40,749 nt of DNA from contig JAFAZB010000078.1 in NCBI GenBank assembly GCA_019240015.1, positions 1-40,749 on the forward strand. Direction: 5' to 3'. This document shows positions 20,201 through 29,553 of this stretch, piece after piece (within the stretch, counting starts at the first letter, position 1; every line of letters starts with the position of its first letter). The notes below the pieces were generated by a model. The model worked only from the letters and a program-made list of their open reading frames with translations. It was not told the origin of the DNA and made no database searches. The translations under genes were made by a program, and so were the position numbers. The stretch is from Solirubrobacterales bacterium. Its GTDB lineage: Bacteria; Actinomycetota; Thermoleophilia; Solirubrobacterales; Solirubrobacteraceae.

Positions 20201-21775
20201 ATGGCTCTGACCCTAAGCGCGACCCAAGCACCATCCTCGTGCTCGGAGCACGAGCTGGTCGCCGCGGTCAGACGAGGGGACGACCGAGCGTTCGAGGAGC
20301 TCTACTGCCGCTACGTCTCGCGCGTTGGCGCCTATGTGCGCGGCATGGTGCCGGACCACGCGCGGGCAGAGGACATCGTCCAGGAGGTGTTCATCTCGGC
20401 GCTGCGCCGGCTGCGGAAGACCGAGCGGTCGATCGTGTTCAAGCCGTGGATCTATGAGATCGCCAAGAACGCCTGCATCGACGAGTTCCGCCGCAGCAAG
20501 CGCGCCCGCGAGGTGCCGCTGGAAACGGACGACGAGCTGGCGGGGACCGACCGGCTGAAGCTCTCCAGCGCCGCGACGCCGGAGACGGCGATCGAGGGCA
20601 AGCAACGACTCGCTGATCTTCGCGGCGCGTTCGGCGTGCTCTCCGAGAGTCATCACAAGGTACTCGTGCTCCGGGAGCTGGAGGGGCTCTCCTATGGGGA
20701 GATCGGGCAGCGCCTCGGCATGTCCCGGCCGATGGTCGAGAGCACCCTGTTCCGGGCCCGCCGCCGCCTGAGCGAAGAGTACGAGGAGCTCGTCAGCGGG
20801 CGGCGCTGCGAGCAGGTGCAGGCGGTGATCGAAGACGGCGACGCGAGCTCCCCGCGAGCGCTCGGGATCAAGCAGCGCCGCCAGCTGGCCCGCCATCTCG
20901 CCCACTGCCAGGCGTGCCGGCGCGAGGCCCGGCTGGCGGGCTTCGACGAGTCGATCCTCAAGCCGCGCAGCCTCGCCGCCAAGATCGCCGCGCTGCTGCC
21001 GTTCCCTCTACTGCGACTGCGTCGCGGCGGCGGGCACGGCTCGGGCGGGGCCGCGGCGGGCTCTCACAAGCTGGCGGCGATCCAGGCGCTGCAGAACGCC
21101 ACGCGATTTGCGGATCCGTCCGCATCGCCGATCTCCGCGGGGCGCGCGGCCGCCGCGTTGGCTGCGCTGGCGGTCGCGGGGGCGGGTGGCGGGATCGTCA
21201 CAGGTCTCGCCCACCACGCAGGCCGATCCCATGGTCGCACGGGCGCCCTCGACGGCCGGGTCGTGCGGGCAGATGCGAGCTCCGCCGGCGCGAGCGGCGG
21301 CGCGGCGGCAACTGGATCGGCGTCGGGCGGGGCGCTGTTCTATGACTCGCTGCATGGACGAGGAGTTGGCCCCGGATCCTCAACGGCTTACGGGCCGATA
21401 CGCCTGGCGACGTTTGCGCCCCAGCGGGCCGTCGGCTCCGGGCCCTTCGTGACGAGCGGCCCCGCGACCCCGGGCGCGCCCGCCTCGTCAGCCGGCGGCG
21501 CGAATGCGGCCGCCACGAGCTCGGGCTCCGGCAACGCCGCGTCTGGCCTGCCGGGGGCGCCCGGGCCTAGCGCGCCTGGGGTCCACGGCTCCTCCCCACT
21601 TAGCTCGATCGGCTCCGTGCTGAGTCCACAGCAGCCAACTGGCGGCGCGGCCGCCAATGCACCGGCGGCATCTGGGTCGAGCGCCGGTGGCAGCGGCTCC
21701 ACCGAGAGCAACGGGTCAGCCGGCGGATCACAAGGACTCCCGCTACCCCAGCTGCATCTGCCCGGGATCGGCTAG
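20201..21775 (+). CDS. ECF sigma factor fused to a zinc-binding anti-sigma-like motif, TM helix and long Gly/Ala/Ser-rich tail
   Basis: Region 2 (FEELYCRYVSRVGAYVRG...AEDIVQEVFISALRRL), region 4 (LSYGEIGQRLGMSRPMVESTLFRARRRL), HLAHCQAC (Hx3Cx2C), TM AAAALAALAVAGAGGGIVTGL. Confidence 0.85.
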   Translation: MALTLSATQAPSSCSEHELVAAVRRGDDRAFEELYCRYVSRVGAYVRGMVPDHARAEDIVQEVFISALRRLRKTERSIVFKPWIYEIAKNACIDEFRRSKRAREVPLETDDELAGTDRLKLSSAATPETAIEGKQRLADLRGAFGVLSESHHKVLVLRELEGLSYGEIGQRLGMSRPMVESTLFRARRRLSEEYEELVSGRRCEQVQAVIEDGDASSPRALGIKQRRQLARHLAHCQACRREARLAGFDESILKPRSLAAKIAALLPFPLLRLRRGGGHGSGGAAAGSHKLAAIQALQNATRFADPSASPISAGRAAAALAALAVAGAGGGIVTGLAHHAGRSHGRTGALDGRVVRADASSAGASGGAAATGSASGGALFYDSLHGRGVGPGSSTAYGPIRLATFAPQRAVGSGPFVTSGPATPGAPASSAGGANAAATSSGSGNAASGLPGAPGPSAPGVHGSSPLSSIGSVLSPQQPTGGAAANAPAASGSSAGGSGSTESNGSAGGSQGLPLPQLHLPGIG

Positions 21776-21833
21776 GGCGGGCGGCCATCCGCGGGATCGG
21801 CTAGGGCGGGGGGCCATCCGCGGGATCGGCTAG
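21764..21833. repeat. 29-bp tandem repeat, ~2.4 copies (GGGATCGGCTAGGGCGGGSGGCCATCCGC)
   Basis: Unit starts at 21764, 21793, 21822; first copy contains the sigma-factor stop codon. Confidence 0.9.
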
Positions 21834-21856
21834 CCGGCGGCGCCCCCGGGCTCCGA

Positions 21857-22507
21857 CTAGTCCACGGCCTGTAGCCACGCCAGCACCGCCAGCACGCGGC
21901 GGTGATCCTTGCTGGTCGCGGGAAGGTCGAGCTTCCAGAAGATGTTCGAGACGTGTTTCTCGATCGCGCGCTCGGTGACCACCAGCTCCGCTGCGATAGC
22001 GCTGTTGGAGCGACCCTCGGCCATCCGCGAGAGCACCTCTCGCTCCCGGGGTGTCAGCAACTCGAGCCGACCCTGCCGGTCTGGTCGCCCCAGAAGCCGC
22101 GCGACGGCTTCCGGATCGAGCGCCGTACCGCCGCCGGCGACTCTGCGCACGGCCTCGACGAACTGCTTGGGATCCGCGACGCGGTCCTTGAGCAGGTACC
22201 CGACGCCGCCCTCACCCGCGCTCAGCAGCTCGCGGGCATAGGTCTGCTCGACGTACTGGGAGAGGATCAGGATCGGGAGCCCCGGGATTTGCCGGCGCGC
22301 CTCGATCGCCATCTGAACCCCCTCGTCGCTGAAACTCGGCGGCAGTCGTACGTCCACTACGCACACGTCGGGCCGTTCACGGGCGATCGCGGCCAGAAAG
22401 GCGGCCGGATTGTCGACCGAGGCCGCCACCTCGAAGCCGTGATTGCCGAGCAAGCGCTCGAGCCCGTCGCGGACCAAGGCGTGGTCCTCGCAGAGGATCA
22501 CCCGCAC
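21857..22507 (-). CDS. NarL/LuxR-family response regulator
   Basis: MRVILCEDHALVRDGLERLL, DVRLP, LTPREREVLSRMAEGRSNSAIAAELVVTERAIEKHVSNIFWKLDL. Confidence 0.93.
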   Translation of the reverse strand: MRVILCEDHALVRDGLERLLGNHGFEVAASVDNPAAFLAAIARERPDVCVVDVRLPPSFSDEGVQMAIEARRQIPGLPILILSQYVEQTYARELLSAGEGGVGYLLKDRVADPKQFVEAVRRVAGGGTALDPEAVARLLGRPDRQGRLELLTPREREVLSRMAEGRSNSAIAAELVVTERAIEKHVSNIFWKLDLPATSKDHRRVLAVLAWLQAVD

Positions 22508-23814
22508 GGGATCTCGGCCTTGACCGACGTCGGACCGCCGGGAGGGCTGCTCAGCTCGAGCCGTCCATCGAGCGCCCGAACGCGCTTGCGCAGCCCCGCC
22601 AGGCCGGCCCCCTGCGCGTTCGCGCCGCCCTTTCCGTCGTCGACGATCGTCGCGTCGAGCGCCGTTTCGGTGCGCTGGACCGAGACTCGTACGCTGGCCG
22701 CACCGCTGTGCTTGGCCGCATTGGTCAGCGCCTCGGCGACGACGAAGTACGCGGCAGTCTGGATCGTGTCGGGCGTGTTCTCGATGTCGCCGCGGAAAGT
22801 GAGCGTCACCGGGAGCGGAGCTCGATGCGCGAGGTCCTCGATCGCCGTCGCAAGCCCCCGGTCCTCGAGCAGCGCCGGCCGCAGCCCGCGCGATAGGTCG
22901 CGCAGCTCGCCGAGCGCGCTGAGCGCCTGATGGCGCGCCTTGCGGACCGTCTCGCGGGCGGCGTCGGGGTCCTTGGAGAGCTCTTCCTCGGCCATCCCGA
23001 GCTCCATCGCCAGTGCCACCAGGCGCGCCTGGGCGCCATCGTGGAGGTCACGTTCGATCCGCTCGAGCTGCTCGGTTCCCGCTTCGACGACGTCCGCCCG
23101 GCTGCTCGCCAGCTCCTGCACCCGGGCGTTCAACCGCTGACGCTCGGAGGGACCGAGGATCGAAGCGGCGAGTGCCGCATGACCCTTTGCAGCTCCGTGG
23201 TTGATCACCAGCGCCAGGGGCGTCAGCGCCAGACCGAGCGCGGTCGTCAGGAACGCCCAGCCAGTCGACGTCACCGTGTAGATACCGAGATTGAGCGTCG
23301 CGTACTGATGGTGAGGATCGGGGATCGCCCACCACCAGAGCGGCATCACGATATAGGCGAAGACCAGCGCCGTGAACGTCATCGTGGCGGTTGCAAGCAC
23401 GAATCCGAGGACCGAATCGAGCACGAGCCAGCCGCAGTCCTTCCACGTCTGGAGATCGCGCGTGATCGTCTCCACGCGCGCCCACAGACCACCGTTCGGC
23501 GGCTGGCGATAGAGCCCCGGGATCGGCCTGCGCAGCAGCCAGCCGGCCAGCCGCCGGTCCACCATCGCAGTTGTGCGAACCGCGTAGGCCGTGCCCACCC
23601 ATACCAGGAAGCCGACGATCAGGATCAGCAGCGGTGCGGTCACCGACACGCCGGCGATCCACACGACGAACGCCACGATGCTCATGCAGAACACCGCAAG
23701 CAGGTAGAGGAGGTCGCGAGCGACTGCCGTGAGGAGCGCGACTATGCGTCGAGGGAGGTCGGTGGTCGGTTCGCGGACGGAGATGTGGAGAGCCTCTGTG
23801 TTGTTCATGGCCAT
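22498..23814 (-). CDS. Sensor histidine kinase (HisKA_3/HATPase) with N-terminal membrane sensor domain
   Basis: IERDLHDGAQARLVALAMELG, TNAAKHSGAASVRV, DDGKGGA..GAGLAGLRKRVRALDG; several TM segments; overlaps the RR. Confidence 0.9.
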   Translation of the reverse strand: MAMNNTEALHISVREPTTDLPRRIVALLTAVARDLLYLLAVFCMSIVAFVVWIAGVSVTAPLLILIVGFLVWVGTAYAVRTTAMVDRRLAGWLLRRPIPGLYRQPPNGGLWARVETITRDLQTWKDCGWLVLDSVLGFVLATATMTFTALVFAYIVMPLWWWAIPDPHHQYATLNLGIYTVTSTGWAFLTTALGLALTPLALVINHGAAKGHAALAASILGPSERQRLNARVQELASSRADVVEAGTEQLERIERDLHDGAQARLVALAMELGMAEEELSKDPDAARETVRKARHQALSALGELRDLSRGLRPALLEDRGLATAIEDLAHRAPLPVTLTFRGDIENTPDTIQTAAYFVVAEALTNAAKHSGAASVRVSVQRTETALDATIVDDGKGGANAQGAGLAGLRKRVRALDGRLELSSPPGGPTSVKAEIPCG

Positions 23815-23990
23815 GATGATCGACACCACGATCGCATGCCGGAATACGGATGGCGCGTGGGATGGGGGTGGGGCTACCCCCACCACTTCCTCACCGGTGT
23901 GCGCCTTGACTCGGGGTAATGCCCGTGATATTCCCTCCGCCCCGGACGCTGCCCGGAGGCGGGAGGCCGACCGATCCAGCGCCGACCCCC

Positions 23991-24446
23991 GTGACTGAGC
24001 CGCTCTACTTCGATGATCTCGACGTCGGTATGCAGTGGACGAGCGCCCGGCGCACGCTCACCGAAGCCGACATCGCCTCGTTCGCCGGCCTGTCGGGCGA
24101 CTACAACCCGTTGCACACCGATGAGGTGTTCGCGGCCGGCACGGGCTATGGCGGCCGCATCGCGCACGGCGCGCTGGTGCTCTCGATCGCGACCGGGCTT
24201 CGCCAACAGATGGGCCTCTTCAACGGCACGCTTCGTGGGCTGCTCGAGGTGCGCTCGTGGCGGTTCCTGGCCCCAGTGCGCGCCGGGGACACGCTCGAGG
24301 CGGTGACGACGATCACCGAGCTGCGGCCTACCAGCAAACCCGATCGTGGCGTGGTCGTCCAGGGTGTGGAGGTCAACAATCACAAAGGCGAGACGGTGCA
24401 GGCGGGCGAGCTCGTGACGCTGGTGCAGATACGGGACGGCGGGTGA
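23991..24446 (+). CDS. MaoC-like (R)-specific enoyl-CoA hydratase/dehydratase
   Basis: TEADIASFAGLSGDYNPLHTDEVFAAGTGYGGRIAHGAL hot-dog motif. Confidence 0.9.
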   Translation: MTEPLYFDDLDVGMQWTSARRTLTEADIASFAGLSGDYNPLHTDEVFAAGTGYGGRIAHGALVLSIATGLRQQMGLFNGTLRGLLEVRSWRFLAPVRAGDTLEAVTTITELRPTSKPDRGVVVQGVEVNNHKGETVQAGELVTLVQIRDGG

Positions 24447-24823
24447 CGGCGCCGTTCGTGCACGCGGCGCCGCGTGGGGTCGGGATAGAGGGTCTCGAGG
24501 CAGCGCTGCTGGAAGCGTTCCAGCGACTGAGGGAGGCCCTGACCGCGGGTCGGCCGGCGGTCGTGATCGTGCGCGACGCCGATCTTCTCGGACACGGCGA
24601 TCCCGCTGACGCGGCGCTCGCCAACGGTCTGCTCGGATTGGTGCGGGCACTGGCGACCGAGGGAGCTCGCGAGCAATGGATCGTCAACGCGCTGGCGGTC
24701 GACGGCGAGGAGACCGACGAGGCCGCGCAGGACGTCTGGGTGCAGCGGCTGTCGGAGCCAGTTGGCGTCACCGGGGTGCTGATCAGACTTGGAGATCTGC
24801 ACCTCGGGCGGGTGCCCGTGTGA
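24443..24823 (+). CDS. Small protein resembling the C-terminal half of an SDR, lacking the catalytic Tyr/Lys
   Basis: GTG start overlapping upstream TGA; AALANGLLGLVRALATEGAREQWIVNALAV resembles SDR YxxxK..l.gltralA...VNaiaP. Confidence 0.65.
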   Translation: MTAPFVHAAPRGVGIEGLEAALLEAFQRLREALTAGRPAVVIVRDADLLGHGDPADAALANGLLGLVRALATEGAREQWIVNALAVDGEETDEAAQDVWVQRLSEPVGVTGVLIRLGDLHLGRVPV

Positions 24824-25530
24824 GCGGCGCTGCGATCGTGACCGGCGCCGCAGGAGCGCTCGGCAAGAGCATCGCGTCCCGGCTCCGCCGTGACCTCGGC
24901 GCGGTCCTGCTCGTCGACCTCGACGAGCAGAGCCTTGCGGGGGTCGCGGATTCGATCGGGGCACACTACGTGGCGACCGACCTGACCTCCGAGCAGGCAC
25001 CCGCGGCAGTTTGCGATGCGCTCGATCAGCAGGGGTGGGGCGTACAAGTGCTCGTCAACAACGCGGGGATCAACCGTGACGCGCGGGCCGGGTCGATGAC
25101 CGACGAGAACTTCACCACGGTGCTCCGGGTCGACCTGGTCGCGCCGGCGCGGCTCGCGCTCTCATTGCGTGGGCGCATGGGCGCTGGCGCTTCGGTCGTG
25201 AACATCGTCTCGCGCGCGGCGTTCGGGAACTTCGGCCAGAGCAACTATGTTGCTGCGAAATCAGGGCTGATCGGCCTGACGCGTGCGCTGGCGATCGACT
25301 GGGCACCGGATGTGCGCGTCAACGCGATCGCACCGGGGCTGGTGGACACGCCGATGACGGCGGGCATGCCGGAGAAGGTCCTCACGCGGATGGTCGAGCG
25401 AGTGCCCGCGGGGCGGATGGGCCAACCGGAGGAGATCGCGGAGGTCGTGGCGTTTCTGGCCTCGCCGGCCGCGTCCTACGTCACCGGCCAGACGGTGGTG
25501 GCATGTGGAGGCCGAAGCATCGGGCCATGA
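24820..25530 (+). CDS. Short-chain dehydrogenase/reductase (FabG-like)
   Basis: IVTGAAGALGKSIA, NNAGINRD, YVAAKSGLIGLTRALA, VNAIAPGLVDTPM; GTGTGA overlap with upstream ORF. Confidence 0.92.
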   Translation: MSGAAIVTGAAGALGKSIASRLRRDLGAVLLVDLDEQSLAGVADSIGAHYVATDLTSEQAPAAVCDALDQQGWGVQVLVNNAGINRDARAGSMTDENFTTVLRVDLVAPARLALSLRGRMGAGASVVNIVSRAAFGNFGQSNYVAAKSGLIGLTRALAIDWAPDVRVNAIAPGLVDTPMTAGMPEKVLTRMVERVPAGRMGQPEEIAEVVAFLASPAASYVTGQTVVACGGRSIGP

Positions 25531-25967
25531 CGGATCGCCTCTGGGACTCACTCGACCTGCCCGCTCCGTTGGTTCCGTTCGAGCAGACCTTCGAGGGGTT
25601 CCTGGGCCTCGAATGGCTCGAGTTGAGTCCACGCTCGGCGCACGTCCGATTCGAGGTTCGGGACGATCTAAAGCAGCCGCTGGGTCTGCTTCACGGCGGG
25701 ATCTACTGCTCGGTGGCGGAAACGGTCGCCTCGGTCGCGACGGTGCGCGCCGTGTGGCGAGAGGACCGCACGGGCTCGGGCATGAGCAACTCGGCAAGCT
25801 TCCTGCGGCCGATCACCGAGGGCCTCGTCGACGTTCGTGCACGGGCACGCCATTGTGGCGAACGCGAGTGGTTCTGGGGCATCGAGTTCTGTGACGAGGC
25901 GCAGCGCAGATGCGCGCTCGTCGACGTGACGATCGCGGTGCGCCCGTTTCGCTGGCCGCCGCGATGA
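25527..25967 (+). CDS. PaaI-like hot-dog thioesterase
   Basis: QPLGLLHGGIYCSVAETVASVA; position in aromatic catabolic cluster. Confidence 0.82.
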   Translation: MTDRLWDSLDLPAPLVPFEQTFEGFLGLEWLELSPRSAHVRFEVRDDLKQPLGLLHGGIYCSVAETVASVATVRAVWREDRTGSGMSNSASFLRPITEGLVDVRARARHCGEREWFWGIEFCDEAQRRCALVDVTIAVRPFRWPPR

Positions 25968-26041
25968 CGTCCTTCCAGCGGTCTGCATCCAAGCGCGATC
26001 AGGTCCACGATCGGTCTGGCACAGCGAACGTCCCGATAGTG

Positions 26042-26069
26042 GGTTTCGAAACCATACTCTAGGGTATGG
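26042..26069. promoter_or_regulatory. Overlapping palindromes upstream of ALDH operon (candidate operator)
   Basis: GGTTTCGAAACC (26042-26053, perfect) and CCATACTCTAGGGTATGG (26052-26069, one mismatched pair). Confidence 0.6.
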
Positions 26070-26090
26070 CCAAATAAAAAAGGAGCGAGC

Positions 26091-27536
26091 ATGGTGCAGA
26101 TGCTGATCGCCGGTGAGCGCGAGGCAGCGCGCTCCGGCGAGGAGATCGAGGTCCTGAATCCGGCCACCGAGGAGGTCCTCGAATCGGTCCCCAGCGCCGG
26201 ATCCGCAGATGTCGATCGGGCGGTGCAGGCGGCCGATCGAGCGTTCAAGGAGTGGCGCGAGACAGACGCCGAGGAACGCGCCGCGAAGCTGCGTGCGTTC
26301 GCCGAGTTGGTGAAGGCGAATCGCAAGGAGCTCAGCGAGACGATCACGCAGGAGCAGGGCAAGCCGGCGATGGAGGCGGGAGGCGAGGTCCAGCACTTCG
26401 TGCACGGGCTCGAGTACTACGCAGATCTCGCGACCAAGGTCCGCGGGGTCTATCAGCCGCTGCCCTCGACCCTCGGTCGGAGCTACGGCATGGTCGTCCG
26501 CCGACCGGTCGGCGTCTGCGTCGGCATCGTGCCGTCGAACTTCCCCCTGACCCTGACCGGAACCAAGCTCGGGCCTGCCCTGGCCGCGGGCAACACGATC
26601 GTGTTGAAGCCGTCTGAGGACACCCCGCTCGCGATGCTGCGGCTCGCGGAGTTGCTGATCGAGGCGGAGATTCCGGCCGGGGTCGTAAACGTCGTGACGG
26701 GCGGCGCCGAGACGGGCGAGGCGCTCATCAAGCATCCGCTGGTGCGCCGGATCGCGTTCACCGGCTCGACCGCTACGGGGAAGAAGATCATGCAGCTCGC
26801 CGCGCCAGAGATGAAGCGCGTGACCCTCGAGCTCGGTGGATCTGATCCGGTGATCGTGTGCCCCGACGCCGATCTGAAGGGCGCTGTCAAAACAGCGTTG
26901 ATCGCGCGATTCTGGAACGCCGGGCAAGGCTGTCTTGCCGGCAAGCGGCTGCTCGTGTTCGACGAGGTCTACGACGATTTCATGAGCGCCCTGCTCGAGG
27001 GCGTCAAGCGCTACGAACCGGGCGTAGGCTGGGAGAAGCCCGAGAAGCCGAAGATCCGCATCGGGCCGCTTACCACCGACCGTCAGCGCCAGCTCGTGAT
27101 GGATCAGCTCCAGGACGCCCTCGATGGGGGCGGCGAGCTGCTCTACGGGGGCGACCCCCCCGAGGAGCCCGACCGAGGCTACTTCCTCACCCCGACCGTG
27201 ATCCAGAACCCACCGACCGACTCGCGCGTCGCCACCGAAGAGGTGTTCGGTCCCGTGTTGCCGGTGTGGCGCGTGGGCTCGCTGGACGAGGCGCTCGAAC
27301 GCGCCAACGACACGGAGTACGGGCTCGGATCATCGGTCTGGACGCACGACGTCCGGATCATCAACCGAGTCTCACAGGAGCTCGATGCCGGGATGACGTG
27401 GGTCAACCAGAACCATTTCGGTTACGACGAGCTCCCCTTCGGCGGCGTCAAGCAGAGCGGGTACGGCAAGGAGCACGGCATCGAGGCGATGGACTACTAC
27501 TTCGAGGACAAGTCCGTCGTTGTCGGCGGCCTCTAG
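26091..27536 (+). CDS. NAD(P)-dependent aldehyde dehydrogenase
   Basis: VTLELGGSDPVIV, GQGCLAGKR; AAAAAAGGAGCGAGC RBS. Confidence 0.92.
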   Translation: MVQMLIAGEREAARSGEEIEVLNPATEEVLESVPSAGSADVDRAVQAADRAFKEWRETDAEERAAKLRAFAELVKANRKELSETITQEQGKPAMEAGGEVQHFVHGLEYYADLATKVRGVYQPLPSTLGRSYGMVVRRPVGVCVGIVPSNFPLTLTGTKLGPALAAGNTIVLKPSEDTPLAMLRLAELLIEAEIPAGVVNVVTGGAETGEALIKHPLVRRIAFTGSTATGKKIMQLAAPEMKRVTLELGGSDPVIVCPDADLKGAVKTALIARFWNAGQGCLAGKRLLVFDEVYDDFMSALLEGVKRYEPGVGWEKPEKPKIRIGPLTTDRQRQLVMDQLQDALDGGGELLYGGDPPEEPDRGYFLTPTVIQNPPTDSRVATEEVFGPVLPVWRVGSLDEALERANDTEYGLGSSVWTHDVRIINRVSQELDAGMTWVNQNHFGYDELPFGGVKQSGYGKEHGIEAMDYYFEDKSVVVGGL

Positions 27537-27548
27537 AGAGGAGGGACG

Positions 27549-28319
27549 ATGGTCAACTACCACGCTGAGGACGGGATCGGCTTCATCACGCTCGACAAGC
27601 CGCCGGCGAACTCTTACGACCAATCGTTCATGGAGGAGCTGGGCGAAGCGATCGTCAACGCCGCCGACGACGATGACGGCAACGTGGTCGTAGTCCGTTC
27701 CGCAAGCCCGAAGTTCTTCTCAGCCGGCGCCGACGTGAAAGCGTTCGCGGAGCAGGATGCCGACGACAGCGCCGCGATGATCGAGGTCGCCCACCGGGCG
27801 CTGGGCCGGATCGGATCGATTCCCAAGGTGTTCATCGCCCTGATCCAGGGTCATGCCCTGGGGGGTGGACTGGAGATGGCACTCGCCTGCGACCTGCGCT
27901 TCGGCGCACGTGGTTCCTACAAGCTGGGCACCCCGGAGGTCACGCTGGGGTTGCTCCCTGGCAACGGCGGGACCCAGCGGCTGCCGCGCCTGATCGGGCT
28001 CAGTCGTGCCTTGGACCTGATGATCACGGGGCGGCGGATCAGCCCCGGTCAGGCTCACGCTGCTGGCATCCTCGATCGACTCCTCCCGGCCGCCGAGGCC
28101 GAGGCGATGACGCTCGACTACGCGCGTGCGCTGGCGGCGGGAGCGACGGAGGCGATCGGCGCGATCAAGCAGGCGGCTGTCGGGGGAATCGGGCTCTCGC
28201 TCGAGGATGGACTGGCCCGGGAGCGCGAGCTCGTCGGCCAGCTGTTCCGCTCACGCGATGCTCGGGAAGGCCTGACTGCGTTCATGGAGAAGCGCGAGCC
28301 GGCATTCGGACAGGCGTAG
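27549..28319 (+). CDS. Enoyl-CoA hydratase/isomerase (crotonase family)
   Basis: [50 protein letters not shown]. Confidence 0.92.
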   Translation: MVNYHAEDGIGFITLDKPPANSYDQSFMEELGEAIVNAADDDDGNVVVVRSASPKFFSAGADVKAFAEQDADDSAAMIEVAHRALGRIGSIPKVFIALIQGHALGGGLEMALACDLRFGARGSYKLGTPEVTLGLLPGNGGTQRLPRLIGLSRALDLMITGRRISPGQAHAAGILDRLLPAAEAEAMTLDYARALAAGATEAIGAIKQAAVGGIGLSLEDGLARERELVGQLFRSRDAREGLTAFMEKREPAFGQA

Positions 28320-28326
28320 CTGGATC

Positions 28327-29553
28327 GTGTCCGACCGGGAAGTCGACTTCCTGATCGTCGGCGGCGGCCACGCCGGCTATGCGTGCGCGCGGGCGTTGCG
28401 CGATGACGGCGCCGAGGGCTCGATTCTGCTCGTCTCACGTGAGCCGGATCCGCCTTATGACCGAACGGCTTGCTCGAAGGGCTACCTCGCCGGCGGCGCC
28501 TCGCGGGACGAGGTGTTGCTCTCCCCCCCCGGCTGGTGGGAGGAGCAGGAGATCGAGCTCGCGACCCGGACGAGTGTGCTCAAGCTGGCTCCCGGCGAGC
28601 ATCGCGCGGCGCTGTCGAACAAGGACGTCGTCAAGTTCGGTTCCGCGCTGATCGCGACAGGGGCGATGGTCCGGCGATTGCGGGTGGACGGCGGCAAGCT
28701 CGGAGGGATTCATTACCTGCGCACGCTCGGTAACTCCGACGGGATCCGCAACGACGTCGAGCAGGCGGACGAAGTCGTCCTGATCGGAGGCTCATACATC
28801 GGCACCGAAGTCGCCGCAACCCTCGCCGCGCTCGACAAACGCTGCACGATCGTCATGCAAGAGGATGTTGTCCTCGAGCGGACCTTCGGACCCGAGGTCG
28901 GCCGCGCAGTCCAAGACCTGCTCGAGTCCAAAGGCATCACGGTCCACGGCGGCGAGGACCTCGAGGCGTTCACCGGCGAAGACAGGGTCGGCGGCGTCAG
29001 GACGAAGGGCGGGCTCGAGCTGCCGGCGCAGGCCGTGGTGGTGGGAGCCGGGGTGCTGCCGGACGTGCAGCTGGCGCGCGGCGCAGAGCTCGAACTCGGG
29101 GAGTCCGGCGGGATCAAGGTCGATGCACGGCTCGAGTCCTCGGCCGCCGGGATCTTCGCGGCGGGGGACGTAGCGGAGTTCGAGTCGGCGGTACACCCGG
29201 CCGGACGGCTGCGAGTGGAGCACTGGGAGGTGGCCTCCGCCCAGGGACGACGCGCGGCAGCGGCGATGCGTGGCGCAGACCTGCCCGAAGAGGAGATCCC
29301 CTACTTCTTCTCAGATCTGCACGACTGGCTGTCCTACGAGTACATCGGTCCGGCCAAGCAATGGGACCGGGTCCTAACCGGCGGCTCACTCGAGAAGGGT
29401 GAGTTCAGTGCCTGGTACCTCGATGGCAACACGGTCGTCGCCGTGCTGGCTGCCGGGCGCCCCGATGAGCTCGAACGCGGGCGCGGGCTGTTCGGAAAGA
29501 AGGTCGACCCGGATCAGCTGATCGATCAGCCCGAGCGACCCACGGTGGCATGA
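28327..29553 (+). CDS. FAD-dependent ferredoxin/rubredoxin reductase-type oxidoreductase
   Basis: FLIVGGGHAGYACARAL, VVLIGGSYIGTEVAATL, GIFAAGDVAEF, C-terminal reductase domain PYFFSDLHDWLSYEYIGP. Confidence 0.88.
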   Translation: MSDREVDFLIVGGGHAGYACARALRDDGAEGSILLVSREPDPPYDRTACSKGYLAGGASRDEVLLSPPGWWEEQEIELATRTSVLKLAPGEHRAALSNKDVVKFGSALIATGAMVRRLRVDGGKLGGIHYLRTLGNSDGIRNDVEQADEVVLIGGSYIGTEVAATLAALDKRCTIVMQEDVVLERTFGPEVGRAVQDLLESKGITVHGGEDLEAFTGEDRVGGVRTKGGLELPAQAVVVGAGVLPDVQLARGAELELGESGGIKVDARLESSAAGIFAAGDVAEFESAVHPAGRLRVEHWEVASAQGRRAAAAMRGADLPEEEIPYFFSDLHDWLSYEYIGPAKQWDRVLTGGSLEKGEFSAWYLDGNTVVAVLAAGRPDELERGRGLFGKKVDPDQLIDQPERPTVA

